Shown piece after piece: positions 9,712 to 18,548 of a DNA stretch of 54,757 bases (its first letter is position 1; every line of letters starts with the position of its first letter). Both the position numbers and the translations under genes were made by a program. Source of the stretch: Sphingopyxis sp. (lineage in GTDB: Bacteria > Pseudomonadota > Alphaproteobacteria > Sphingomonadales > Sphingomonadaceae); the NCBI GenBank assembly GCA_016793775.1, contig JAEULK010000101.1, positions 1 through 54,757 of the forward strand, read 5' to 3'. The notes under the pieces were generated by a model. That model was not told where the DNA came from. It did not search any database and worked only from the letters and a program-made list of their open reading frames with translations.

Positions 9712-9725
9712 TTAACCTCGATCAT
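9712..9725. promoter_or_regulatory. Candidate FNR/FixK-like half-conserved box
   Basis: TTAAC-CTCG-ATCAT resembles the TTGAT-N4-ATCAA operator of FNR/FixK proteins, with changes in the left half. It sits in the divergent katE / Crp-Fnr intergenic region, 100 bases before the regulator start. The following ACGATT is shared with a better-matching box at 22013-22026. Functional role is inferred only. Confidence 0.3.
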
Positions 9726-9824
9726 GACGATTCCGCTTCCCTTGTTGGCGGTTGCCGGGCTTTCGGATGATCGCAGTCGAGCAGGCCCGCTCACGCATTT
9801 CGGACGAAACAGGGAACGTCAGTG

Positions 9825-10574
9825 ATGTTAACCGATCGCTTCTTGAGAGACCGTCGCGGGGTAAGCCTCGAGGCTGGCGAGCGCGCGCGTCTCGAGGCCT
9901 CCATCAGCTCGACAATGACGGTCGATGCCCGCAAGATCATCGCGCGCGCTGGCGAGCGGCTCGACCAGAGCACGCTCCTCGTCGAGGGCATCATGTCGCG
10001 TTACCTCGATGACCGGAACGGTCTCCGCCAGCTTGTCGCGATTCACCTGCCCGGCGACTTCGTCGACCTCCACGCCTACCCGCTGAAACACCTCGACCAT
10101 GATGTCGGGACGATGACCCCGGCGACGATCGCGATCGTCCCGCATGTCGAGCTCGACGCGATCACCGAGGAAATGCCCGAGCTGACGCGCAAGCTCTGGT
10201 TTGCGACCTTGCTCGACGCCGCGATCCACCGCGCCTGGCTCTTCCGGCTTGGCCGCCTCGACGCCATCGGGCGCGTCGCGCATTTCTTCTGCGAAACCAA
10301 TGTGCGGCTCCAGTCGGCGGGGCTGAGTGACGGGCGCCAGTTCACGCTCGGGCTGACGCAGGCCGATGTCGCCGAAATCTGCGGCCTGACGACCGTGCAT
10401 GTGAACCGTGTCGTACGCCATCTTCGCGAGGAAGGGCTTTGCACTTTCCGCAACGGCAAGGTCGAGATTCTCGATGCCGCGAAGCTGGCTCGGCGCGGCC
10501 AGTTCGATCCCGCCTATCTTTATATCGACGATCCCGAATCTCCGCCGCCCCCAGACCAGAGGCCCCGCCGATGA
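9825..10574 (+). CDS. Crp/Fnr family transcriptional regulator
   Basis: The protein of about 249 residues has an N-terminal cyclic-nucleotide-binding-like barrel (~30-120, LPGDFVDLHAYPL) and a C-terminal winged helix (~165-225). The helix-turn-helix reads ADVAEICGLTTVHVNRVVRHL. The N-terminus lacks cysteines, so it is not an FNR-type iron-sulfur oxygen sensor. The recognition helix has VHVNR in place of FNR's E-x-x-SR, so it may not bind the classical TTGAT box. AGGGA lies 9 bases before the ATG at 9825 (a GTG three bases earlier is also in frame). It is divergent from katE and overlaps the next gene by 4 bases. Confidence 0.85.
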   Translation: MLTDRFLRDRRGVSLEAGERARLEASISSTMTVDARKIIARAGERLDQSTLLVEGIMSRYLDDRNGLRQLVAIHLPGDFVDLHAYPLKHLDHDVGTMTPATIAIVPHVELDAITEEMPELTRKLWFATLLDAAIHRAWLFRLGRLDAIGRVAHFFCETNVRLQSAGLSDGRQFTLGLTQADVAEICGLTTVHVNRVVRHLREEGLCTFRNGKVEILDAAKLARRGQFDPAYLYIDDPESPPPPDQRPRR

Positions 10575-10768
10575 CCGATGATTTATCTTCGCCCCCGCCG
10601 CCCGAGACGGAAGCGGGGATCGCCACCGCCGAAGATGGCGTGGTTCTGCTCGACGGCCCCGACGGTGTCGCGTTGACGATGACCGCAGCGGCGGCGCGCA
10701 GTACCGGCGAAAGCCTCATCGAGGCGGCGAAGCGCGCGGAAGAACAGCTCGCCGCCAGGCGGTCCTGA
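10571..10768 (+). CDS. Small acidic protein coupled to the Crp/Fnr gene
   Basis: This 65-residue protein begins MTDDLSSPPPPE. Its ATG overlaps the regulator's TGA (ATGA). It has a Pro-rich head, a short beta-like VVLLDGPDGVALTMT segment and an Ala/Glu-rich helix. I do not recognise a family. Because of the coupling it is probably made together with the regulator. Confidence 0.6.
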   Translation: MTDDLSSPPPPETEAGIATAEDGVVLLDGPDGVALTMTAAAARSTGESLIEAAKRAEEQLAARRS

Positions 10769-10966
10769 AGGATCGCCTGATCGCGCCCGTACGGGGGCGA
10801 CGGCCGTCGCCGATTTGGCGCCAAGGAGCCGACGCACAGCGCGCGGCGCCGATAAACGCATTGATCGATGTTGCATCGCCGCCGTCCGGGGGAACGCAGT
10901 GATACGGCGGCGGGTTCTGCCCGGGAGCGGCGCCAGCGGGTGCCGCCGACCGAGGAGAAGCCGCAC

Positions 10967-11644
10967 GTGGAAGAGGCCGCCGGACTGATTGCGCCTGCCG
11001 CGACGATGATCGCGGCGATGATGACGGCAGCCAATCTCGGCGCGCGCGTGACCGGCTCGGGCTTCGTCGTGTTCACTTTGGGCTCGCTCGCCTGGTCGGT
11101 CGTCGGGTTCACCTCGGGCCAGACCAATCTTCTTGCGACGAACCTGTTCCTGACTCTCGTCAATCTCGTCGGAATTTGGCGCTGGCTCGGCCGCCAGCGC
11201 GGCTATGAGGATGGCGCGCGGCGTGCCGCGAAGCGAAGCCGGATCGCGGCCTCGCCCTCGCTCTTCGCCGCGAGTGCGCTAGGCGGTCTTCCGGTGAGCG
11301 ATATCCGCGGCGAAGTTGTCGGCCAGGCGGTCGATGCGATGATCGAATGCGAAAGCGGCTGCCTCTCTTATGTCGTCGTCGCGAGCGGCGGGCTCGGCGG
11401 CATCGACGAGACGCTGCGCGCAGTGCCGGCGACGATGCTCGACTGTCATGCCGACGGGCTCGTGCTGCTGATGAGCGCGGCGGAATATGACAAGCGCGAT
11501 ACGCTCGACGGCGCCGCCTGGCCTGCGCGGCCGCCACGCGGACAGGTGGCCGTGGGAGCGTCGCTCGCCCCCGCGGCCACGGCGGCGGGCGAGATGACGC
11601 GCGGCGCCGGAAAGGAAGGAGCCCATGACGCGGCTCAAGGATAA
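10967..11644 (+). CDS. Membrane protein with C-terminal PRC-barrel-like domain
   Basis: I chose the GTG at 10967 because GAGGAGAAG stands 7 bases upstream. The product of about 225 residues starts with two hydrophobic segments (~5-25 and ~35-65, AGLIAPAATMIAAMM and LATNLFLTLVNLVGIWRWLG). A soluble part follows with ALGGLPVSDIRGEVVGQAVDAM, the start of a PRC-barrel-like fold. PRC-barrel domains occur in photosynthetic reaction centres and RNA-processing proteins but are widespread with unknown roles. The gene overlaps the next one by 20 bases. Confidence 0.65.
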   Translation: MEEAAGLIAPAATMIAAMMTAANLGARVTGSGFVVFTLGSLAWSVVGFTSGQTNLLATNLFLTLVNLVGIWRWLGRQRGYEDGARRAAKRSRIAASPSLFAASALGGLPVSDIRGEVVGQAVDAMIECESGCLSYVVVASGGLGGIDETLRAVPATMLDCHADGLVLLMSAAEYDKRDTLDGAAWPARPPRGQVAVGASLAPAATAAGEMTRGAGKEGAHDAAQG

Positions 11645-12281
11645 TGGTCTCACCATCGTGCTGCTGCTGCTGTTCGCAGCGTCGATCGTCGGCCACTGGG
11701 TAACGGGGTGGCACGTCGCGCTCACGGACGCTGCGCGGCACCATCAGCCCGGTCTCTCGCTCTGGGCCTATGGCAGCAGTCCGCAATTCCTGTCCTCGGT
11801 GTTCGAAAACTGGGAAAGCGAGTTTCTCCAGATGTCGGCCTATGTCGTGCTGACGGCGATGCTCGTTCAGCGCGGCTCGTCGGAATCGCGGGGTCCCGAC
11901 GCGCCGCTGCGCGACGCCGATCTTGACGCGCAGGCGCGCAAGCCCGGTGCCCCTGCGGTGCTGCGCAAGGGTCGTCTTGCGCGCGCTCTTTATGCTCGGT
12001 CGCTGGGGCTGGTGCTCGCGATGCTGTTTCTTGCCTCTTTCATCCTCCACTGGACACAAAGCGCGCGCGCGGCCGCCGAGGACGCGCGCGAGCATGGGGA
12101 CCTCGCCCTTTCCACCTTCGCCTATCTCGGCGACCCCGGCCTCTGGTTCGAATCCTTCCAGAACTGGCAGAGCGAATTTCTGTCGACCGCCGTTCTCGTG
12201 CTCTTGTCGATTTTCCTTCGTCAGAAAGAGTCGCCCGAATCGAAGCCTGTCGCCGCCCCGCATGCGGAGACGGGATCGTGA
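11625..12281 (+). CDS. DUF6766 family membrane protein
   Basis: This 218-residue integral membrane protein matches the DUF6766 pattern. Two internal copies of a similar hairpin end in a tryptophan-rich loop: SVFENWESEFLQMSAYVVL (~58-77) and SFQNWQSEFLSTAVLVLL (~175-193). Each copy has an upstream segment with a GHW or LHW motif. The function of the family is unknown; it is common in alphaproteobacteria and often lies near stress genes. The start is preceded by AAAGGAAGGAG, a good ribosome-binding site. Confidence 0.75.
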   Translation: MTRLKDNGLTIVLLLLFAASIVGHWVTGWHVALTDAARHHQPGLSLWAYGSSPQFLSSVFENWESEFLQMSAYVVLTAMLVQRGSSESRGPDAPLRDADLDAQARKPGAPAVLRKGRLARALYARSLGLVLAMLFLASFILHWTQSARAAAEDAREHGDLALSTFAYLGDPGLWFESFQNWQSEFLSTAVLVLLSIFLRQKESPESKPVAAPHAETGS

Positions 12282-12509
12282 CGGCGAATGGCCGAGCGAA
12301 CCGGCGTGGGCGTTACGGCCCCGCTGCCCCGGTGCCTGTCTCGCTGGGCGCTCGGAGCGCCGATTTAATCCTCGAACCGCGGAACGATCGCAGCGGACGG
12401 GCGTCAGTCGTTCATCGCCCCGAAGCCGGGGCCGCTTCCCCCGACCGGCGCCGGCCCCGCCGACGCTCCCCAGATGACGCCCGGCCCCTGCCCGGGCGGG
12501 AGATGATCC

Positions 12510-13184
12510 ATGTCCAGATCCAAGAATGACCTTCCCGATCCGCTGATTTTCGCCGCCGCGGGCGCGGGCATCGCCGTGCTCGCAACCGGCGCGGCCCTCT
12601 GGCAGCGCCGGCGGCACCGCGAGAGCCGTGGTCAAGAAGAAACAATCGCGACCGACGCGCCGCATTGGACGCTCGACAAAGACTCCTCCCGCGCGATGTT
12701 CGGCAAGTCGGTGCTGATCAATCGCCCCCGCGCCGAGCTCTACGCAGCATGGACGCCCGAACGCTTTCCTGACTTCATGGAGAATGTGGTCGCGGTCGAC
12801 GACCTCGGCGACGATGTCTCGCAGTGGACGATCAAGGCGCCCGCCGGGCGCGAAGTGACACTGGTCAACCGCATCACCGAGCGCGTCGAGGACACATCGA
12901 TCTATTGGCAAAGCACGCCCGCCTCCGACATCGCGAACAGCGGCGAGGTACGCTTCACCGACGCGCCGGCGGGGCGAGGCACCTACGTAAGCTTGATCCT
13001 CGCCTATGACCCGCCCGCGGGGAAGGTCGGGCGCTTCGCCGCCAAGCTCCTACAGCGCGAGCCCGAAGTGCAGGCGCGGCGCGACCTCCACCGTTTCAAG
13101 CAGCTCATGGAAACCGGCGAAGTGACGACCAATGCCTCGCCCTCCGCGCGAGGCGCCGAGAGCCCTGCCGAGCCGCACATCTGA
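12510..13184 (+). CDS. SRPBCC (START/polyketide-cyclase-like) family protein, membrane-anchored
   Basis: The protein has 224 residues. It has one N-terminal transmembrane segment (LIFAAAGAGIAVLATGAAL, ~12-30) and then an SRPBCC-type helix-grip domain (~60-200) with the typical INRPRAELYAAWTPERFPDFM entry. Such domains bind hydrophobic ligands; related cyclase/dehydrase proteins are often found in stress loci. GGGAG lies 8 bases before the ATG. The gene stands 228 bases after the DUF6766 gene and just ahead of the zinc alcohol dehydrogenase gene, which it probably precedes in one transcript. Confidence 0.75.
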   Translation: MSRSKNDLPDPLIFAAAGAGIAVLATGAALWQRRRHRESRGQEETIATDAPHWTLDKDSSRAMFGKSVLINRPRAELYAAWTPERFPDFMENVVAVDDLGDDVSQWTIKAPAGREVTLVNRITERVEDTSIYWQSTPASDIANSGEVRFTDAPAGRGTYVSLILAYDPPAGKVGRFAAKLLQREPEVQARRDLHRFKQLMETGEVTTNASPSARGAESPAEPHI

Positions 13185-13222
13185 ACGCCGAACCGCAGCA
13201 CAATCACATCAAGGAGAAGGCC

Positions 13223-14440
13223 ATGCGCGCCGTTACCTGGCAGGGACGCCACAAGATCAGTGTCGAAACCGTTCCCGATCCCGAAATCGTCAACCCGCGC
13301 GATGCGATCATTCGCGTGACCTCGACCGCGATCTGCGGCTCGGACCTTCATCTTTACGACGGCTATATTCCGGGCATGCGCGCGGGCGATATCGTCGGCC
13401 ACGAATTCATGGGCGAAGTCATCGAGACCGGCGCCGCCTCGACGCTGAAGCGCGGCCAGCGCGTCGTCATTCCCTTCACGATCAGCTGCGGCCAATGCTT
13501 CTTCTGCGAGAAGAAGCAATATAGCGCCTGCGACAACAGCAATCCGTCCGAGACGCGCGATGCATCCGAGCTGATGATGGGTCATGCGATGGGCGGGGCG
13601 TTCGGCTATGCGCACCTTACTGGCGGATATGCCGGCGGACAGGCCGAATATGTCCGCATTCCCTATTCGGATGTCGGGCCGGTGGTCATTCCCGACGACC
13701 TTCCCGACGACGACGTGCTCTTCCTCTCGGACATCCTCCCGACCGGCTGGCAGGCGGCGGTCAACGCCGATATCGAGCCCGGCGACACCGTTGCCGTCTG
13801 GGGCTGCGGCCCCGTCGGCCTGTTCACGATACAGTCGGCGCTGCTCTTGGGCGCCGGGCGCGTGATTGCGATCGATCATTTTCCGACGCGGCTCGCGCTC
13901 GCGCGCAAATATGGTGCCGAGATCCTCGATTATACACAGGTCGACGTTCGCGAGGCGCTCGATGAAATGACCGGCGGCGTCGGGCCGGACGCCTGCATCG
14001 ACTGCGTCGGAATGGAGAGCCACGGGTTTACGGCCGACAACATTCTCGACCAGGTCAAGGTCAAGATGCTGTCGTCCACGGAACGTATCCACGCCTTGCG
14101 CCAGGCGATCCTTGCGTGCCGCAAGGGCGGCCGCCTGTCGATCCCCGGGGTTTACGGCGGCTTTGCGGACAAATTCCCGCTCGGCCAGCTCATGGAGAAG
14201 GGCCTTTCCGTCAAGAGCGGACAGACGCATGTCCAGCGCTATTCGGGCGAGCTTCTTGACATGATCCGCGAAGGCAAGTTCGACACCATTTCGCTCATCT
14301 CGCATCACGCGCCGCTTGAAGACGCCGCCGACATGTACCGGCATTGGCACGATGACCAGGACCTCTACACGAAGATCGTCCTGAAACCCGGCCTCAAGAA
14401 AGGGGACATCTCGGCCCGGCAGGAGCTGCAACATGCCTGA
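13223..14440 (+). CDS. Zinc-dependent alcohol dehydrogenase (formaldehyde dehydrogenase-like)
   Basis: This is a 405-residue medium-chain dehydrogenase. The catalytic zinc site is visible as CGSDLHLYDG (~38-47) and GHEFMGEV (~60-67). The structural zinc loop is present as CGQCFFCEKKQYSAC (~91-105). The nucleotide fold is VWGCGPVGL (~193-201). The length and motifs match the branch that includes glutathione-independent formaldehyde dehydrogenases. The substrate is not determined by sequence. AAGGAGAAGG stands just upstream of the ATG. The end overlaps the following SDR gene by 8 bases. Confidence 0.9.
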   Translation: MRAVTWQGRHKISVETVPDPEIVNPRDAIIRVTSTAICGSDLHLYDGYIPGMRAGDIVGHEFMGEVIETGAASTLKRGQRVVIPFTISCGQCFFCEKKQYSACDNSNPSETRDASELMMGHAMGGAFGYAHLTGGYAGGQAEYVRIPYSDVGPVVIPDDLPDDDVLFLSDILPTGWQAAVNADIEPGDTVAVWGCGPVGLFTIQSALLLGAGRVIAIDHFPTRLALARKYGAEILDYTQVDVREALDEMTGGVGPDACIDCVGMESHGFTADNILDQVKVKMLSSTERIHALRQAILACRKGGRLSIPGVYGGFADKFPLGQLMEKGLSVKSGQTHVQRYSGELLDMIREGKFDTISLISHHAPLEDAADMYRHWHDDQDLYTKIVLKPGLKKGDISARQELQHA

Positions 14441-15215
14441 TCGCAAACTCGCTATCGTCACCGGTGCCTCGAGCGGCATCGGCCGCGAGATCGCCATACT
14501 CGCTGCGAAGGATGGTTACGACCTCATCGTCGCGGCCGACGAGCCGCTCGTCGATGCTGCCGCAGGTCTTCTTGCAAAGGGCGTCGAGGTCGAGGCGGTG
14601 GAAGCCGACCTCGCGACTGCTGCCGGGGTCGAACGTCTTCTTGCCGCTGCGGGCGGCAAGCCGATCGACATTCTCGTCGCCAACGCGGGTCATGGCCTCG
14701 GCCACGGTTTTCTCGACCAGCCCGTCGACGAGTGGCGTCACGTCATCGACACAAATATCACCGGCACGCTGTTGCTGCTTCAGCCGGTCCTGAAGGCGAT
14801 GGTCGCGCGCGGCGAAGGCAAGGTGCTGATCACCGGCTCGATCGCCGGGCATCTCGCCGGCTCCTTCCAGGCGGTGTACAACGGCACCAAGGCCTTCGTC
14901 GACAGTTTCGCCGCGGCGATCGGCAATGAATTGAAGGACAGCGGCGTCACCATCACCTGTCTCAAACCCGGCGCGACCGCGACGCGCTTTTTCGAGCGGG
15001 CCGGCATGCTCGACACGAAGGTCGGGCAATCGGAAAAGGACGATCCCGCCGATGTGGCGAAAACCGGATGGGATGCGCTCCTCGCAGGAGAGCATGCGGT
15101 CGTTCACGGGCTCAAGAACAAGGCGCAGGTCCTCGCCTCGGGCGTTCTCAGCGAAGCGGCGACAGCCGAGATGCACCGGAAGCTGGCCGAGCCGGGGTCG
15201 GGGACGCAAGGCTGA
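14433..15215 (+). CDS. Short-chain dehydrogenase/reductase
   Basis: The 260-residue SDR shows TGASSGIGRE (~10-19), NAGHG (~85-89), a catalytic GSIAG Ser and YNGTK (~150). AGGAG lies 8 bases before the ATG inside the end of the alcohol dehydrogenase gene, so the two are co-translated. The pair suggests one detoxification or stress route for aldehydes or alcohols. Substrate cannot be read from the sequence. Confidence 0.85.
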   Translation: MPDRKLAIVTGASSGIGREIAILAAKDGYDLIVAADEPLVDAAAGLLAKGVEVEAVEADLATAAGVERLLAAAGGKPIDILVANAGHGLGHGFLDQPVDEWRHVIDTNITGTLLLLQPVLKAMVARGEGKVLITGSIAGHLAGSFQAVYNGTKAFVDSFAAAIGNELKDSGVTITCLKPGATATRFFERAGMLDTKVGQSEKDDPADVAKTGWDALLAGEHAVVHGLKNKAQVLASGVLSEAATAEMHRKLAEPGSGTQG

Positions 15216-15255
15216 TCTGGCCGATCCGGCCACATTTGGTGAAGAGGAGACGATC

Positions 15256-15591
15256 ATGAACAATCGCAATGACAGCAGGGATGGGGGCTCCGCCGGGGAC
15301 GGGTCGCTGCCGCAAGAGCCCGTGGAACGCCGGGAGAATGTCGGAACGACCACGCCCGACCGCTATCCCGCCGGGGAGCGCGAGGCCGGCGACGTATCGG
15401 GCGCCGCCAACCGCGGCCATCGGCGCAGCACCGGCAGCGGTCCTGTCAGCGGAAGCGGCGCGGGTGCCGGCGGCAAAGGCAATGCCGAGGATTATGACAG
15501 CGACCCGCAAGGCGGCGGCGGGCGCGCCGCCGAACCCGATACGCCCCCGCCCGGCAAGGGGGCGGACGCGCCGGTTGGCGGGAGCCGTTAG
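15256..15591 (+). CDS. Disordered Gly-rich hydrophilic protein
   Basis: This 111-residue protein is almost free of hydrophobic residues and rich in Gly, Asp, Arg and Pro (GSGPVSGSGAGAGGKG). It is expected to be intrinsically disordered. The ATG at 15256 has GAAGAGGAGA 5 bases upstream, a strong ribosome-binding site that supports a real gene. It resembles in composition the small hydrophilic proteins at 17.1 and 52.0 kb. Function is unknown; a stress-related role is only an inference. Confidence 0.6.
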   Translation: MNNRNDSRDGGSAGDGSLPQEPVERRENVGTTTPDRYPAGEREAGDVSGAANRGHRRSTGSGPVSGSGAGAGGKGNAEDYDSDPQGGGGRAAEPDTPPPGKGADAPVGGSR

Positions 15592-15650
15592 GCCCTCGCG
15601 GCGGTCGGGCGGCGCGGCGCAATCGCTGTGGCCGCGCTGTACCCGCCGGT

Positions 15651-16229
15651 TCACTCGATCCGGTAGTCGATCGGCTTGAAGCTGCCGCCGCAGCTGTCGT
15701 AGGCCGAGCAGGCGGTGAGCCCGACGATCAGGTCGTCGAGCGCGCGAAGCCGGATGAAGTCGCCGGCCTTCGTCGTCGGCGGAAGGACGCGGATCTTGCC
15801 GTCGCTGCCGACCGGCACATTCATGAACAGGTTGAACGCGACGGGAATGGCGTCGGCAGCAATCCCATATGGCTCGAGCGCGTCGGCCAGATTGCCGAAG
15901 CAGCCGCGATGAACAGGCTTGTCGGCGTAGAAATGGCGAAAGGTCGCCTCGCTGCATGGCGTCAGCAGAAAATCATGCACCCCGCAGCTGTCCTCTACGA
16001 TCTCGAGCAATGCGTTTGACCGGTTCGACCACAAGCGGTTGCCGGTCGTCAGCCGGATCGTCTCTTCATAGTCGAACGTTCGCCCGTTCGAGATCGCTTC
16101 GCGGGGATCGGCCGCACGAAACGCAAGAAGGTCGCCGACCTGGCCGCCCTCGGGGTCGGTCACGCAGAGAATCTTGTCCTTGGGAAGCGTGAAGGCAACG
16201 CCACTACGGGGCGCGATCCGGTCGTTCAT
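15651..16229 (-). CDS. DUF1989 / urea carboxylase-associated family protein
   Basis: The 192-residue protein matches the urea carboxylase-associated (DUF1989) family: EGGQVGDLLAF (~29-39), a conserved SNGRTFDYEET block, and CSEATFR / GCFGNLADAL / FNLFMNVPV. The Cys and His residues of the family are present. Related proteins act with urea or guanidine carboxylases or as aminomethyltransferase-like folds, but no such partners are nearby. AGGAG lies 6 bases before the ATG at 16229; an earlier in-frame start is unlikely. It follows the DUF4142 gene on the same strand but a hairpin separates them. Confidence 0.8.
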   Translation of the reverse strand: MNDRIAPRSGVAFTLPKDKILCVTDPEGGQVGDLLAFRAADPREAISNGRTFDYEETIRLTTGNRLWSNRSNALLEIVEDSCGVHDFLLTPCSEATFRHFYADKPVHRGCFGNLADALEPYGIAADAIPVAFNLFMNVPVGSDGKIRVLPPTTKAGDFIRLRALDDLIVGLTACSAYDSCGGSFKPIDYRIE

Positions 16230-16314
16230 GGGAACTCCTGTACTGAAAGGGTGCGGCGGCTGGCGGCAAGGATGCGGTGCGGCGATTCCCGGGAGGACGA
16301 GGGGCAGCAAGCGA

Positions 16315-16343
16315 AAGCCGCCGCGCATGGCGCGCGGCGGCTT
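16315..16343 (-). terminator. Intrinsic-terminator-like hairpin after the DUF4142 gene
   Basis: An 11-bp perfect stem (AAGCCGCCGCG / CGCGGCGGCTT) with a 7-base loop lies 24 bases after the DUF4142 stop on the minus strand, followed by a short pyrimidine stretch. Confidence 0.5.
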
Positions 16344-16366
16344 CATGACACTGCTCCTGGCCTCTG

Positions 16367-16942
16367 TCAGGGTGCCAGCTTGCCGAGTTCGGCGCGGTGC
16401 GCCTCCACCACCGGAACGATCTCGGCCGCCGCCTGCTTGAGCTGGACTGCCTCGCCCGAGGCGGCATAGCCCTGATGAAGCGCCAGCGCCGAACCATGCG
16501 CGGTTTTCTGATGATCGAGGTAGATTTTGTCGATCGCTGCGGCATCGGCCGCCTTGATGTCGGCAAGCATCTTCTCCTGGTCAGGTGCGAGCTTGGGTGC
16601 CGGCGCCTCGACCCCGGCGCTCGCGGCGGCCGCCTTCACTTTCGCGGTCGATTTGCCGTGGTTGTCGATCATCATCTCGGCAAAGGCCCTGACCTTTTCA
16701 TCTTTCGATTTGGCGAGCAGGGCTTTCGACGATTCGATCTCCCAGAGGTCACCGGCGCCCGCCTGGGCAACATAGTCTGCGGTGCTAACGGCTGCCGCCG
16801 GCGTTGCGGCGGCCGGAGCGGGCTCCGGTGCCATAGCGGCGGTGTCGGCAGACGCGGCGGCTTGCTCCTCGTCGCGCGTATCGGGTCCGCCGCATCCCGC
16901 GACGATCGCGGCGATCGCCGCGGCTCCAATCCATGTCTTCAT
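16367..16942 (-). CDS. DUF4142 family lipoprotein
   Basis: The 191-residue product begins with a lipoprotein signal peptide: KTWIGAAAIAAIVAGC, with the lipobox VAGC at ~14-17. The mature part has a helical DUF4142 domain with the AFAEMMIDNHGKST and DHQKTAHGSAL motifs, whose spaced histidines resemble a ferritin-like fold. The protein should sit in the outer membrane or periplasm. Members of this family are frequent in stress regulons of alphaproteobacteria. The ATG at 16942 has GAGGAG nearby, supporting this start over one 15 bases earlier. Confidence 0.8.
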   Translation of the reverse strand: MKTWIGAAAIAAIVAGCGGPDTRDEEQAAASADTAAMAPEPAPAAATPAAAVSTADYVAQAGAGDLWEIESSKALLAKSKDEKVRAFAEMMIDNHGKSTAKVKAAAASAGVEAPAPKLAPDQEKMLADIKAADAAAIDKIYLDHQKTAHGSALALHQGYAASGEAVQLKQAAAEIVPVVEAHRAELGKLAP

Positions 16943-17054
16943 CTTATCTCTCCTCAAACCATTTTCTGCGCGTCGGCTGGGCGGCGCTTTTCCGCATGCA
17001 AGACCGGGCCGCGGCGCGCGCGGCCCGGTCTTTCACCCGGGAAGCGGGAGGGGC

Positions 17055-17198
17055 TCAGCCGCGCTGTTTGCCCTGGTCCTTGCTTCCGGACTGCTTGCCG
17101 GCGCCCGACTGGCTTTTGCCGTCGTCCTGCTGCTGCTGACCGCCCTTGCCGGACGAGCTGCCCTGCTGCTTGCCGTCTTTCTTATCATGTTGTGCCAT
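17055..17198 (-). CDS. 47-residue Gly/Gln/Lys-rich hydrophilic protein
   Basis: The frame runs from ATG at 17198 to TGA at 17055. It encodes a protein made almost only of Gly, Gln, Ser, Lys and Asp, beginning MAQHDKKDGKQQG. An AGAAAGGA ribosome-binding site lies about 7 bases upstream. The composition is that of small disordered, heat-soluble stress proteins. It is encoded just upstream of the DUF4142 gene on the same strand. Confidence 0.55.
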   Translation of the reverse strand: MAQHDKKDGKQQGSSSGKGGQQQQDDGKSQSGAGKQSGSKDQGKQRG

Positions 17199-17506
17199 GA
17201 CGCATCCTTTCTCCTGATCCCGATCGGATCGAACAGGAAACCCCGCGCCTGTCCCGCTTGTTGCGTGGAAGATGAGCTGGGTTGATCGAAGTTATAAGCT
17301 TTTGGGCTGCCGCAACGGTCCGGGGCGCCGTGCGCGTTCCGGGCCATCTTTCGGCACGGCGCGGCCGCGCGGCAGCAGGGCGGGGCGGGCAGGCGCGTTC
17401 GGCGAGTCGCCGGACACGTCATGCGTTCAGGAGCGCGGCGGCGCGGCGCCTGTGCGGCCAGGAAACGCCGGGCGCGCGGCGCGCCTCGCGGTCGGCTAAC
17501 ACACCT
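17199..17506. other. GC-rich intergenic stretch, no gene seen
   Basis: No convincing frame was found. It must hold the promoter of the 47-residue gene. A GGAAC element on the minus strand (17336-17340) followed 18 bases later by CGTT is close to, but longer than, an EcfG-type promoter spacing. Confidence 0.4.
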
Positions 17507-18253
17507 TCAACCGAGGCAGGCGACGATCGCCTCGATCACCGCTATCGTCTCCCTGGGGTCGCGCACGCTCACCGTGTCGAGTCCTAGCAACTTCGCCGGA
17601 TAGTCGTTGCCGCCCGGAAAGATCGCGTCGCCGATGAAGATCATGTCGCCGAGCGCGATTCCGCTCTCGGCGCTCAGCTTCTTGAGTCCATAGCCCTTGT
17701 CGACGCCCTCGCGCGTGACGTCGATCGAAGTCGCGCCGCCCATGTTGATCGACAGGCCCGGGAGCCGCTCGCCGAGATCCGCCTGGATGATCCGCCGCTT
17801 CGCGAAGTCGGGATCCCAGACTTCCTTGGCGGCGATCGGCGCCTGCTGGCCGAGCGCCGAGAACGTGATCTGGCTGCCGCGGTCCTCGATGCGATCGCCC
17901 CAGACTTCCTCGGGAACGAACCCCGTCGCCTCGAGCGACGCGTCGAAGGCGGCGAGGATGCGCGCCTTTTCCTCGTCGCTGAACAGCTCGGCATAAAGCG
18001 GCGTCCAGCCGCCGCCGCGGTGGACGAAAAGCTTCGTGCCCGTCGTCGGCATCAGCCAGAGCCGGCCCCGATCGGCGTCTGCCGGAAGTCGGCTCGCGAC
18101 CTGCGTGTCGAACTGCGGCCAGTCGCCGCCCGAAATCACCGCGACCTCGGCGACGCCCAGGAGCTTCGCGATCGCCGTGCCCATCTCGGGGGCGAGCGGC
18201 TGCTTGCTTTCCGCCAGGGTTCCATCGAGATCGAAGGCGACGAGTTTCTTCAT
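17507..18253 (-). CDS. HAD-IIB family phosphatase (phosphomannomutase-like)
   Basis: The 248-residue protein starts KKLVAFDLDGTLAESK, the HAD motif I with nucleophile Asp at ~8. Motif II is ISGGDWPQF (~40), and motif IV is FIGDAIFPGGNDYP (~200-213). The cap region follows the IIB type seen in eukaryotic-type phosphomannomutases and sucrose or trehalose phosphatases. It probably acts on a sugar phosphate in the cytoplasm. GAGGAGA lies 6 bases upstream of the ATG at 18253, so the earlier in-frame start is rejected. Confidence 0.8.
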   Translation of the reverse strand: MKKLVAFDLDGTLAESKQPLAPEMGTAIAKLLGVAEVAVISGGDWPQFDTQVASRLPADADRGRLWLMPTTGTKLFVHRGGGWTPLYAELFSDEEKARILAAFDASLEATGFVPEEVWGDRIEDRGSQITFSALGQQAPIAAKEVWDPDFAKRRIIQADLGERLPGLSINMGGATSIDVTREGVDKGYGLKKLSAESGIALGDMIFIGDAIFPGGNDYPAKLLGLDTVSVRDPRETIAVIEAIVACLG

Positions 18254-18548
18254 GATTGTCTCCTCTGTTCGCTGTCGCCGACGCTGAGCCGACAAAGCAT
18301 CCCAATCGCCTGAGGCCTTCCGAAGTTCCTGCGGGCACCTCGCCCCAACCTACCTCGCGGGCAAAATGTCAAAGGCGGGGCGACGAGCACGGCGGGAGCG
18401 GGCGTGGCGGGGACGGATGGCGGGCCGTCGTTGTCGGCATGCCGCGGCCGCGGCAAGGTCGGGGCCGCTCGCTGGGCGACCCGCGAGCCTAACGCAACGA
18501 GTTCGGCTTTGGAGGCGTTAGCGTGTCGATGACGAGGAAAGCCATTCG

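Noticed and set aside
10342-12911. Long minus-strand frames opposite the PRC-barrel and DUF6766 genes
   Set aside because: Arg/Ala-rich, no motifs, no ribosome-binding sites; the plus-strand genes explain the region.
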